DNA of 11,901 bases from CAYWNA01 sp964459305 (GTDB taxonomy: Bacteria > Planctomycetota > Planctomycetia > Pirellulales > Pirellulaceae), in assembly GCA_964459305.1 (NCBI GenBank), contig CAYWNA010000347.1, positions 1 to 11,901 of the forward strand, written 5' to 3'. The translations under genes and the position numbers were made by a program. Every line of letters begins with the position of its first letter. The first letter of the stretch is position 1. Shown here in pieces: positions 1-6,700 of this stretch. The notes under the pieces were generated by a model, which saw nothing but the letters and a program-made list of their open reading frames with translations, ran no database searches and was not told the origin of the DNA.

Positions 1-740
1 ACGCCCCCCGAGGTTCCCAGCGGTGGAAGATCAAGCTTGCCAGCCGTGATCCCGTCCGCAACCTGCAGCATCAACGCTGTATCTTCTATGTGAAAGGCGA
101 ATACGCTGTCATCTGTGATCGGGTGCTGGGCCAAGGTGAACATCAGGTCGACATCCTCTTCCATCCGGCCCCCGTAATCAGCGGCCAGGGCATCAACAAG
201 AAGTCGCGGACGGTGAAACTGGAAGTCATGCCGAAGGGAGTCGTCATCACGAAAGAAGCAGAACACGCGAACGTGGCTATCATCCCCGCGCAAGGAGATG
301 AACTGAAAGTGCTCGATTTGATCGCTCAGAAGGACCCGATCCGCGGTTGGTTCGCCCTGTATGCCATCACGCCCTCTCACGATATCGTCTATCGTGCGCG
401 CACCAACCTGCCGCGCCATTTCGAGACCGTGGTTCAACCGTTACCCGCGGGCGACGTCTTGCCGATGACAGCCAAGGCGCTGGAAGTCGCGTCGGACGAC
501 GGAAGGACCTGCGCGGCACTCTCATGCGGCGACGACCTGTTCCTGGTATCTTACGACGGTCCGACGGAAATGACGTGCGGCAGTGTGCGTTTCGACGGTA
601 CGGCTCTGTTGCTACGTTCCGAGAAGCCGGGCGCTGCTGGTCAGGCACACATGGTGGATGGCCGCCGCCTGCGGCTCGGGGCCAAGGATGTGTTCTCCAG
701 CGATTCACCAACACCGGCTAGAACGCTGGAGCTACCCTGA
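1..740 (+). CDS. Heparinase II/III-family polysaccharide lyase, C-terminal part (5' end outside window)
   Basis: The reading frame is open from the first complete codon (position 3) to the TGA at 738-740, so about 245 C-terminal residues are visible and the start lies upstream. A GTG at 90 is only an internal codon, because family-like sequence (QRCIFYVKGEYAVICDRV) runs straight through it. The R-x-I-F-x-V-K-x-E-Y-x-V-x-x-D-R-V pattern followed by GEHQVDILFHPAP is typical of the beta-sandwich half of heparinase II/III-like lyases. These are usually secreted or periplasmic enzymes that cleave uronic-acid-containing polysaccharides by beta-elimination. The catalytic (alpha/alpha)6 toroid would be upstream, so substrate and activity cannot be judged. 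The last codons overlap by 9 bp the end of the convergent PQQ-like remnant. The family call is good; a specific substrate is not supported. Confidence 0.82.
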   Translation, partial: APRGSQRWKIKLASRDPVRNLQHQRCIFYVKGEYAVICDRVLGQGEHQVDILFHPAPVISGQGINKKSRTVKLEVMPKGVVITKEAEHANVAIIPAQGDELKVLDLIAQKDPIRGWFALYAITPSHDIVYRARTNLPRHFETVVQPLPAGDVLPMTAKALEVASDDGRTCAALSCGDDLFLVSYDGPTEMTCGSVRFDGTALLLRSEKPGAAGQAHMVDGRRLRLGAKDVFSSDSPTPARTLELP

Positions 741-1443
741 CTCATGCGTGGGAGGGTCAGACGGTTCCCGTACATGGTAGCAGAGCAGGACATCCTCATC
801 GCGCAGGTAGAGCCGGCCACCGATGATGACGGGGTACGATCTGGCAGGTCTATCGCTGCGGTCGGGCTGATCAAAACGGCCTCTTTCGCGGTACTCTTCG
901 GCGGTGGCTTCAACCAAGGCGACCGTGCCCTTGTCCCCCCGCATGACAAAATGCCCATCGGCGTACACCACGGACCCCATCCCCACGCTGCGATTCTTTC
1001 ACGCTATCTTGCCGGTGAGGAAGTCCATACGCATCAGGATTTCGTTGGAGCAGCCATAGATCACCGAAGAGTAAGCTGCAACGGCAGGGCCTGCATACGG
1101 GTCTCGGCTGTGCTGCCAGTTATCGCGATCGTTCGTGGGCACGGAAGCCTGCCAAATCACCTGGCCGTTGCGCTTGTCTAACGCCACTAAGGCCGCCTTC
1201 TCCCCGCCCGTCGTGACGAGGACGCGATCGCCGTCGACCAACGGAGACTCGGCGTGTCCCCACGCGCCAGGACGCCCTTGGAAATCTGGTTTCAGATGCT
1301 TGCGCCACATGACCTGAGCGTTTTGAGAGTCCAGGCACACTACATCGCCGGCAACCGTTTCCACATAGAGCAACGCCCCGTCCACTGTCGGCGTAGAGCG
1401 ACTGCCAGGGTACGGTACTCGCTCTGCCGCTCGCCTTGAGAGG
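732..1443 (-). pseudogene. PQQ-like beta-propeller repeat protein remnant: 5'-truncated, with an in-frame TGA
   Basis: Homology starts around 1415 with PYPGSRSTPTVDG and continues through DVVCLDSQNAQVMWRKHL, RPGAWGHAESPLVDGDRVLV, KAALVALDKRNGQVIWQASV and FLTGKIA. A TGA (1001-999) then interrupts, and the same frame resumes with KNRSVGMGSVVYADG and DQPDRSDRPARSYPV up to the TGA at 734-732. These are PQQ_2-type propeller blades (W-x-x-x-L, G-x-V-x-x-L-D-x-x-x-G-x-x-x-W) of secreted proteins common in planctomycetes. Family members are usually about 400 residues or more, with a signal peptide and an N-terminal WRGP-type blade. Here only about 228 codons remain and the N-terminal part is missing: the preceding gene's stop lies just about 30 bp upstream. 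The interrupting stop stands where a Trp is expected (TGG to TGA). There is no obvious start or ribosome site. It is most likely a dead remnant, though a sequencing error could explain the TGA alone. Confidence 0.8.
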
Positions 1444-2408
1444 TCACTTCCGAATGGGTCCGATGTACTCGGTCGCCACCACGATGTCATCGAACCAGAC
1501 GCGGTTGACACGATTCGGACTTGTGACCTTGTTCTGCCGCTGAGCACCTTCGTCAACATAGTGTTCGAGCCACAGGTGATTGATCTTAAGATTCATGCTG
1601 GTGCGCAGACGCAAGCCCTCGAACGGCTCGCCGCCCGACTCGACGAGTTGGAATCCCATGCCCGACCAACGTCCGCGCCGCATCCCCTTGGCGAAACGCA
1701 TGGCAGGCTTGCCGTCGATCCAGAGGGCAAGCTCGCCGTCGCGCTCGTCCGGTGCGGAGTTCAGCTTGATCATCAGTTCGACGCAGATCCATTCGGCCCG
1801 CTGCACCGGAACCGGCCGGGCCGGGCTCAATACGTTACCCCAATAACGGCCGTCTGCTGAAATCTTCATTTCACTCCAGTACGTGTAGAGACCCCACACT
1901 CCCGGCGGCGGATACCGCCCGTAGTGGCCGATGGGGTCGATGAACACGGCGATGCGATCGTCGCCGCGCGGGCGCGTCCCCGCTCGCGGGTTTGGCCAAG
2001 GAGTCGGCGGGTTGTAACCTCCAAGGGCAACGAAATGGTGCTCGTAACCGTGATCGGCAGCAAATTTCGTGTAGAAACGCACGTAGACCTTGTCGAAGCC
2101 CGTTTGAACGTCGTGTACAGGTCCCCGCCCGAGTTCTCACCAAAGGTGCCCGTCATCTCGAGCGAACGGCGACCTGCGCTACCGGGCGGGACTTCGTTGC
2201 TGAAGGCTTGCACCTTGCCGTTCTTGTTCTTGGCGTGCCCCCATCGCTTGGCGATCTCGGCAAGGCTCCCCGTCTCGAAGTTCTCGGCGAAGATAACCGA
2301 CGCGTCGCCCTCTGCAATCCCCTCCTCCGATCGCTCTTCGGCGAATGCGAAATGGCTCAACCATAACCCACTGAAAACGGTTGTCACGAGTGCAAGGCGA
2401 GACATCAT
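1444..2408 (-). pseudogene. Secreted concanavalin-like / polysaccharide-lyase-like protein, broken by a -1 frameshift
   Basis: The start is ATG 2408-2406 (a second ATG follows at 2405), with AGGAG eight bases upstream (2421-2417). The product begins with a signal peptide, MMSRLALVTTVFSGLWLSHFAFA. The N-terminal frame (ENFETGSLAEIAKRWG to GGDLYTTFKR) is lost near 2099-2101, and the family-like sequence continues in the next frame as GFDKVYVRFYTKFAADHGYE through to VWFDDIVVATEYIGPIRK and TGA 1446-1444. One extra G in the GGG run (minus strand) would restore a 321-codon gene, since 965 + 1 is divisible by 3. The motifs HHFVALGGYNPPTPWP, WICVELMIKLNSAPDERDG, ELALWIDGKPAMRF and VWFDD resemble a family of secreted planctomycete proteins that I believe adopt a concanavalin A-like beta-sandwich; I do not know its formal name. 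A carbohydrate-related role is inferred from the fold and from the nearby heparinase-type gene. The lesion sits in a homopolymer, so a sequencing error is possible. Confidence 0.75.
2099..2101. other. Probable frameshift site (CCC run, one base short)
   Basis: The upstream frame reads TTFKR and the downstream frame reads GFDKVYVRFY on the minus strand. They join in frame only if the GGG triplet (CCC on the given strand) had one more base. Both sides read as continuous family-like sequence, so the break is confined to these few bases. Confidence 0.75.
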
Positions 2409-2416
2409 GTGGTTTG

Positions 2417-2421
2417 CTCCT
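2417..2421 (-). promoter_or_regulatory. Ribosome binding site for the 2408 start
   Basis: AGGAG on the minus strand lies eight bases before ATG 2408-2406. It supports this start and rejects the longer frame that extends to 2477. It lies in the 40-bp gap after the truncated sigma gene, so the two could have been co-transcribed. Confidence 0.6.
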
Positions 2422-2448
2422 GTGCTTGTGGTGGTTCTGTTCTCTCTG

Positions 2449-2745
2449 TTAGCTCGGCCCCAATCCCTGGCGTGCATTTTCCATCAGAATCCGCCGCATA
2501 GCCTCTGCCGCCGCCCCGAAGAAGTGTCCTCGGCTACTCCAGTGCTGAGCCCTCTCCACATCCACGAGCCGAATGTACGCCTCATGCACCAGCGCCGTGG
2601 CCTGGAGCGTCTGCCCAGGCTTCTCCTCAGCCATCTTGTGCGCGGCCAGCTTACGCAGCTCGTCATAGACTAAGGGCAGCAGCTTTTCGGCCGCTTGGCC
2701 GTCGCCCGATTCGATTTGCGACAGGATGTGCGTGACGTCGGACAT
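2449..2745 (-). pseudogene. Truncated planctomycete-type ECF sigma factor (region 2 only)
   Basis: This encodes 98 residues. The first 92 are nearly identical to the intact sigma factor at 10166-10741 (MSDVTHIL-Q-IESGDGQAAE, LVYDELRKLAA, LQATALVHEAY, HFFGAAAEAMRRIL, then NAR against QAR). After that the homology stops abruptly, and six unrelated residues (QGLGPS) precede the TAA at 2451-2449. The linker and region 4, with its helix-turn-helix for the -35 element, are missing; the full family length is about 190 residues. The start at 2745 is supported by GGAGGAG ten bases upstream and by the paralogue's identical start. The next gene on the strand begins 40 bp after the stop. A deletion that fused the sigma gene to the leader of the downstream secreted-protein gene is the simplest explanation. 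The fragment could still be translated; whether a region-2-only protein does anything is unknown. Confidence 0.85.
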
Positions 2746-2815
2746 GGTGCGAGAGCTCCTCCGGAGAGGCTACCGATTATATCCGACGCCGGAGGGCAAT
2801 ACACTCTGCCAGCGT
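2746..2815 (-). promoter_or_regulatory. Putative promoter and leader of the truncated sigma gene
   Basis: Minus-strand TATAAT at 2781-2776 lies 30 bases before the start codon, and GGAGGAG at 2762-2756 acts as ribosome site. The block up to the AGTGTATTGCC motif (about 2806-2796) matches the region before the intact sigma gene at 10742-10803. A consensus -35 hexamer is not evident at 17 bp. Confidence 0.5.
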
Positions 2816-2963
2816 CCTATGACTTTCCTTCCAGAACCGCTGGTCCGCAGCGAACAATAAAAAAGCCGTCCCTCCGTGGCGCGCGGATCGTGCGTCGCGG
2901 GCTTCAGGCTCGCACCCGGTGAGTGGTGCTTGGTCGTGCTCACCTCACCGGCCGACTGTTCGT

Positions 2964-3007
2964 AGGTTTCAGAGTTCGGGTGTTGGGTTTCGGGGTTATT
3001 GGGTTGT
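2964..3007 (+). repeat. Degenerate G/T-rich heptamer run
   Basis: Successive units read AGGTTTC, AGAGTTC, GGGTGTT, GGGTTTC, GGGGTTATT and GGGTTGT, giving a roughly 7-base period with GGG at the start of most units. It is short and imperfect. The function is unknown; polymerase slippage or a G-quadruplex-prone tract are possibilities. Confidence 0.4.
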
Positions 3008-3043
3008 GCGCGGTCTCCTGACTCCGCACCCAGTTCGACCGCA

Positions 3044-3112
3044 GGTCTCCCTTTTGGCGACGCTCCGTATTCGGAGACCTTCGGTCGGCCGTTTCGGCGG
3101 GGTCGGGAGACC
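3044..3112. repeat. Inverted repeat with GGTCTCCC / GGGAGACC ends
   Basis: The 8-bp arms at 3044-3051 and 3105-3112 are exact reverse complements enclosing 53 bp. Further GGTCTCC (3012-3018) and GGAGACC (3073-3079) copies lie nearby, so several alternative hairpins are possible. It is probably one of the dispersed palindromic elements of this genome. Confidence 0.4.
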
Positions 3113-3143
3113 CGCGCCGAGCGATGTTCAGGTCTCATCACTC

Positions 3144-3246
3144 GTTCCCAAGCTCCGGCTTGGGAACGCACTTCTTGGAAGCTCCACTTCCCGTCTTGCG
3201 AAGCAGAGCTTCGGGACTTCGGGTTCCCAAGCCGGAGCTTGGGAAC
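3144..3246. repeat. Palindromic repeat pair (two inverted 24-bp imperfect palindromes)
   Basis: Positions 3144-3167 run from GTTCCCAAGC to CTTGGGAAC, and positions 3223-3246 carry the exact reverse complement of the same 24 bp. Each is itself nearly palindromic (10-bp arms around CTCCGG or CCGGAG). Between them lies a smaller perfect hairpin, CGAAGC-AGA-GCTTCG (3199-3213). The whole 103-bp unit could fold into one long cruciform or three separate hairpins. Its translation (VPKLRLGN / SQAGAWE) is a phrase I associate with intergenic repeats in planctomycete genomes. It looks like a mobile palindromic element, not a gene. Confidence 0.75.
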
Positions 3247-3302
3247 CAGGTGCCGACATGTGCCAATCTCGGCTCTTCCGTACCGAAGGCACAGTCCTAT
3301 GA

Positions 3303-3351
3303 CAGCCCAGGTGGAGCGACGTGAGGGAAACGAACGTCGCGCAACCCTGGG
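3303..3351 (+). repeat. Left inverted arm / REP-like hairpin
   Basis: This is an inverted copy of 3614-3663. GCGACGT (3315-3321) pairs with ACGTCGC inside the arm, and CCCAGG with the closing CCCTGGG, so the arm can fold alone. Confidence 0.6.
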
Positions 3352-3386
3352 ACTGGGTTTGGCCAACGCCAAGAAAGCCCCCACGG

Positions 3387-3410
3387 GGCGGCCCTAATCA
3401 GGGCGCCGCC
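3387..3410 (-). repeat. GC-rich bulged stem-loop after the transposase remnant
   Basis: GGCGG-CCCT (3387-3395) pairs with AGGG (3400-3403) and CCGCC (3406-3410) around an AATC loop with a 2-base bulge. It begins 5 bases past the remnant's stop. It may be the element's terminal hairpin or act as a weak terminator. Confidence 0.4.
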
Positions 3411-3414
3411 GTCT

Positions 3415-3555
3415 TCAATCCCAAACGTACCGTTCATCAATTTCGATTCCATGTCTCTTGCACATTTCCCGGAATTCGTCTTGGAACGACATCCGTCTGT
3501 GGTGTTTGGTGCTGTAGACGATATGGACGATCACCTTGGCTATTGATTGGGGCAC
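3415..3555 (-). pseudogene. Internally deleted IS200-like / RAYT (Y1) transposase, 46 codons
   Basis: The frame runs from GTG 3555-3553 to TGA 3417-3415. The N-terminus MPQSIAKVIVHIVYSTKH matches the first beta strand of Y1 transposases of the IS200/REP-associated type. The remainder (HHRRMSFQDEFRE, CKRHGIEIDERYVWD) matches the usual C-terminus of the same family. The roughly 100 residues between, including the HUH motif and catalytic Tyr of a normal protein of about 150 residues, are absent, yet the frame is kept. An internal deletion, perhaps at short CAC/CCA microhomology, explains this. An AAGGA lies about ten bases upstream of GTG. It cannot be an active transposase. Confidence 0.75.
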
Positions 3556-3613
3556 GGTTTTGTATCCTTGCTAGGGCCACCCTTTCAGGGTTTCGTTAGA
3601 ACAACCTCCGCAC

Positions 3614-3663
3614 CCCAGGGTTGCGCGACGTTCGCTCGACTCACGTCGCTCCACCCTGGGCTG
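3614..3663 (-). repeat. Right inverted arm / REP-like hairpin
   Basis: This is the inverted counterpart of 3303-3351: its reverse complement carries the same GGAGCGACGTGAG and GAACGTCGCGCAACCCTGGG blocks. It differs mainly around the hairpin loop. Confidence 0.6.
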
Positions 3664-3673
3664 GCTTAGGGTC

Positions 3674-3686
3674 GTCCCTTCGGGAC
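3674..3686. repeat. Small hairpin GTCCC-TTC-GGGAC
   Basis: A perfect 5-bp stem with a 3-base loop lies between the transposon arm and the kinase stop. It has no T-run. It is probably one of the short intergenic palindromes. Confidence 0.3.
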
Positions 3687-3724
3687 TGCGAACAAAATCC
3701 TGTGGATTTCGGATTTGATCAATT

Positions 3725-3741
3725 GGTGCGTTTCACGCACC
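3725..3741 (-). terminator. Stem-loop directly after the kinase stop codon
   Basis: GGTGCGT-TTC-ACGCACC is a perfect 7-bp stem with a 3-base loop, and it abuts the TAG at 3744-3742. On the minus strand it is followed by AATTGATC, not by a run of T. It could end or stabilise the kinase mRNA, but a classic intrinsic terminator is not shown. It may equally be a dispersed repeat. Confidence 0.4.
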
Positions 3742-6700
3742 CTACTCCTGTTTCTCCTTGGGCTTCGCGTTTGACGTCGCTTCGGGTGCCGGCGGCTTGG
3801 ACGTTATCGCTTTGGCGTCTTTCGGTTCGGGTTTCGCGACCGGGGCCGGCTTGGGCGTTGGACCTTGGTCGACCTGGGGCTTACCCTGGCCCGCATCGCT
3901 CGTTCCCTCGATCAACTGCTTCGCTTCGCGGTGGAAGACGGCTGCGTCCAGCCAGTACAGATAGTTGAGACTTCCGGACCAGAAGACGCGTCGTACATCG
4001 ATGGAAGGCCGTCGCTGATGCCAGTCCATCCACAGATCTGACTTGGCCAGCCATCGACGTGCGTGTTCCTGATCTCCGAGACCGTGACAGGCCATGGCCA
4101 GCACCGGCAGGACGAATCCGCGCCAACTGCCTCTCGTGGCGTAGCCTTCTAGGTGACCGATGGCGTCTTGGAACCGGCCGGCCCGGAATTCAGCAACTCC
4201 CAGGAGCCATTCGCGCCCACTCCGCTTGGCGGCTCGTGTTGCCGCCGCAAGCAATTCGGAGGTCAGCGGTTCCTCTGTCGGCGTGAGGTAGAGCAGTCGC
4301 GCGGTAGTGTCCGCGTCCCAGTTGGGGAGACGCGAGTCACGATTCAGTTCAAATCCCCGCCGGTCGCCACGGAGCAGGGCGACAGACGCTCGCAGGGGTT
4401 GAAATCCAAACTGTTCCAGTTGCGCCGCCGCGTGGGCGTCCTCGCTCTCCGCCTCGTACGTATGAAGAAACATCCGAGCGACCCAGAGCCATCTGATCGC
4501 GCTGTCATCTGACCGGAGTGCCACGAGCCTGTCAAAGACCACGGGACGGAGGGCAGCTTGCAGTCCGACATTCAGGCAGGCCGTGTTCCCAGCGGACTCG
4601 GCAAGTTGCAGGGCCGCGTTCAAATCGCTGGCTGCACGGTCCGGCATGCCGCGGTCCGCGAAAAAGGTAGCGCGTTCCACGAGCACGTCAGGATCGTCCG
4701 GCGCAACTTCCACGGCTCGATTGAAGTCGGCCTCGGCTTCGTCCCAGCGCTCAAGTTCGGCCAGTCGGCGTCCGCGGGCCAGGTACACCTGCGGCTGGTC
4801 TGGTGCAATCCTGACAGCATCATCAAAAGCCGCCGTGGCCGGATCTCGGCCCTGCCATAATTGCAGACGCTCGCGCTGAGACGCCTCGAACGCTTGCTCA
4901 ACGTCGGTTGCGCTGCCGTGAATCAGTTCGCAGGCCTCCCGATACAGGATGTAGAATTCCTCAAGGGGAGTTTTTCCGTGGAAGTCCCCTAGCCAAGCCT
5001 CAAATCGGCTCTTCGACTTCTCCAACCAGTAGTGTGCGTCGGCAGGCTGCTGGAGTTGGTGATAGGCCATCGCCAGGATCGGCCAGTTATGCCCGTGCTC
5101 CTTTGGTGCGAATTCCACGGCGTCCTGCCAGCGTCCGGCACGGTAGTACACGAGAGCCATGGTCAAGGCGTTCCGCCGAGCTGTTTCATTCAAATGCTGT
5201 TTCCATTGCTCGGCAAACTGGACCAGTCTTCGCGGATCGTTGATTCCTTCGGGAGACAGGCTGCACACTTCGGTCAGGATGGCAAGTTCTGCGGGATTGC
5301 TGCTCTTCTGAAATCGGGTTAACAGTTCGGTCGCACGAGTGCGGTACTCCTCAGTATCTCCCGCCTCCAGCGCGTACATCGCTTGGCGGAATTGCCAGTG
5401 CAAATTGCCAGGCCTGTCTCGAGGCGGTGTGAATGCTTGCCCAAGCGCATCCGCAGCCTGTTTGTAGAGGCCAAAGCGGGCAAATTCGCAGCCCCGGTCA
5501 AAGGGACAGTCCCCCAGGCTGGCGTAGAAGTGGGGCAGAACCGCCTTGACCATCACCGTGTTTCGGCCCGGCCGCAACACGACGGGAACGCACTCCTTGG
5601 GGGCGAAATGTATGGAGGCTGGCCTGGCCGGCCGGTCCGCGGGCGACCCGTTTAGCCAGACCCGCACGGGCTTCTCGCCGCCGACCCAGAGCATCGCGGT
5701 GCGTTCGTCCGGTGAGTAAATGTACGTGACTGCATAAACGGAACGCTCGCCTTTTCCCTCGAACGGCGGCCCAAGGTCGACACGTCCAAAATCCCCCGTG
5801 GCAGCATGCCGCCATCGGGCGGGCTCATCAGACAGACCAGTTTTCGGGTCGATGACGTAGACAGGTTTCGACGGATCGGGATCAATCTCCGGCGGGCAAA
5901 ACTCGTCGAGGTTTGGCGGATAGGGCCCGACGACCCACCAGCCGGCTTCGAGGAACTTGTTCAGCTCGTTCGGCGTCAGCGAGGCGGCCTTAGCAAAGTC
6001 CGCGTCGGCCTTTTCGTGCTCGCCGCGCTCAGCGTACCAACGGCCGCGGTGGATCCAGGGCATCGGGTCGTCGCCGGCCGAGTCGACGGCCTTCTGCCAG
6101 TCGGCCTCGGCACGCTCGATTTCGTCCCACTCCACGAGGAGTCGCACACGTGCCAGCCGCACCTCCGCATCTTCGGGCGCCGCTGCCGATGCGGCCGCAA
6201 GTTCGGCATCGGCCTTTTCGGTTTCACCAATCAGCCGGTAGCCGCGGGCCTGAATCAGATGTTGCCATGGATCTGCTGCAGGCTCGCCCGACATCGCCTC
6301 GCAGGCAAGCCGGCGCGTCACCTGGCTGTATGCAAACTGCCACCAGTGCTTATTGAAAATGCCGGAGTTATTGTCGGCTACGTCGGCACTCAGCGCCTTT
6401 TCACAGATACTGCGATAGCGCTCTTCTGCCGCCGACCAGCGATCCTCAGCCACGCGTCTGTCGCCGACTTCCGCGGCCACGGCAGCGTCCAGGAACGCGA
6501 TCTCTGGCCAGGCCGTGTGGCCGCGAAATTGCTCGAGGATTGACTGGACCTTGCTGTATTCGCCGCGCTGGTAATTGACCACAGCCATCGCGACGGCAAC
6601 CCAGGGATTGTCACTCCGCTCATCGAAGATGTTTTGGGCGCGTGCGAGCAGTTGCTCAGAGAAGAGATCACTGTCGCCAATAGCAGCGATGCCCCGTACC

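Larger units (their letters stand above)
3303..3663 (-). mobile_element. Decayed IS200/RAYT-like element between inverted, REP-like hairpin arms
   Basis: The left arm (3303-3351) and right arm (3614-3663) are about 50 bp each and inverted copies of one another, with a few mismatches and indels. Each arm is also an imperfect hairpin: CCCAGG...CCTGGG at the ends, and GCGACGT...ACGTCGC inside. Between them lie an ACCCT-TTC-AGGGT hairpin (3579-3591), a 46-codon transposase remnant (3415-3555) and a bulged GC-rich stem-loop (3387-3410). Hairpin repeats flanking a Y1-type transposase match the known REP/RAYT arrangement. Since the transposase has lost most of its domain, the element would be non-autonomous. 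Confidence 0.6.
2820..3741. other. Roughly 0.9-kb non-coding repeat island
   Basis: No credible gene of normal size lies here. Long open frames exist on both strands, but their translations are compositionally odd and follow repeated DNA (VPKLRLGN on one strand, SQAGAWE on the other). The contents in order are: an 8-bp inverted repeat CCGGTGAG/CTCACCGG (2916-2923, 2944-2951); a GGGTTTC-like heptamer run (2964-3007); inverted GGTCTCCC/GGGAGACC (3044-3051, 3105-3112); paired 24-bp palindromes (3144-3246); a transposon remnant between inverted arms (3303-3663); and two small hairpins before the kinase stop. Confidence 0.7.

Noticed and set aside
999..1001. TGA recoded as Trp or selenocysteine
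   Set aside because: Other genes in the window end at TGA, no recoding element was seen, and the gene is also missing its 5' part.
1924..2673. Open frame of 249 codons (+) over the secreted-protein and sigma fragments
   Set aside because: It is antisense to sequence with clear family motifs on the minus strand, and its own product shows no family resemblance.
2770..3384. Open frame of 204 codons (-) across the repeat island
   Set aside because: Its translation follows the palindromes (VPKLRLGN, SQAGAWE) and has no domain; it also covers the promoter of the truncated sigma gene.
2900..3700. CRISPR array
   Set aside because: The repeats are inverted pairs of different kinds without regular direct repeats and unique spacers.
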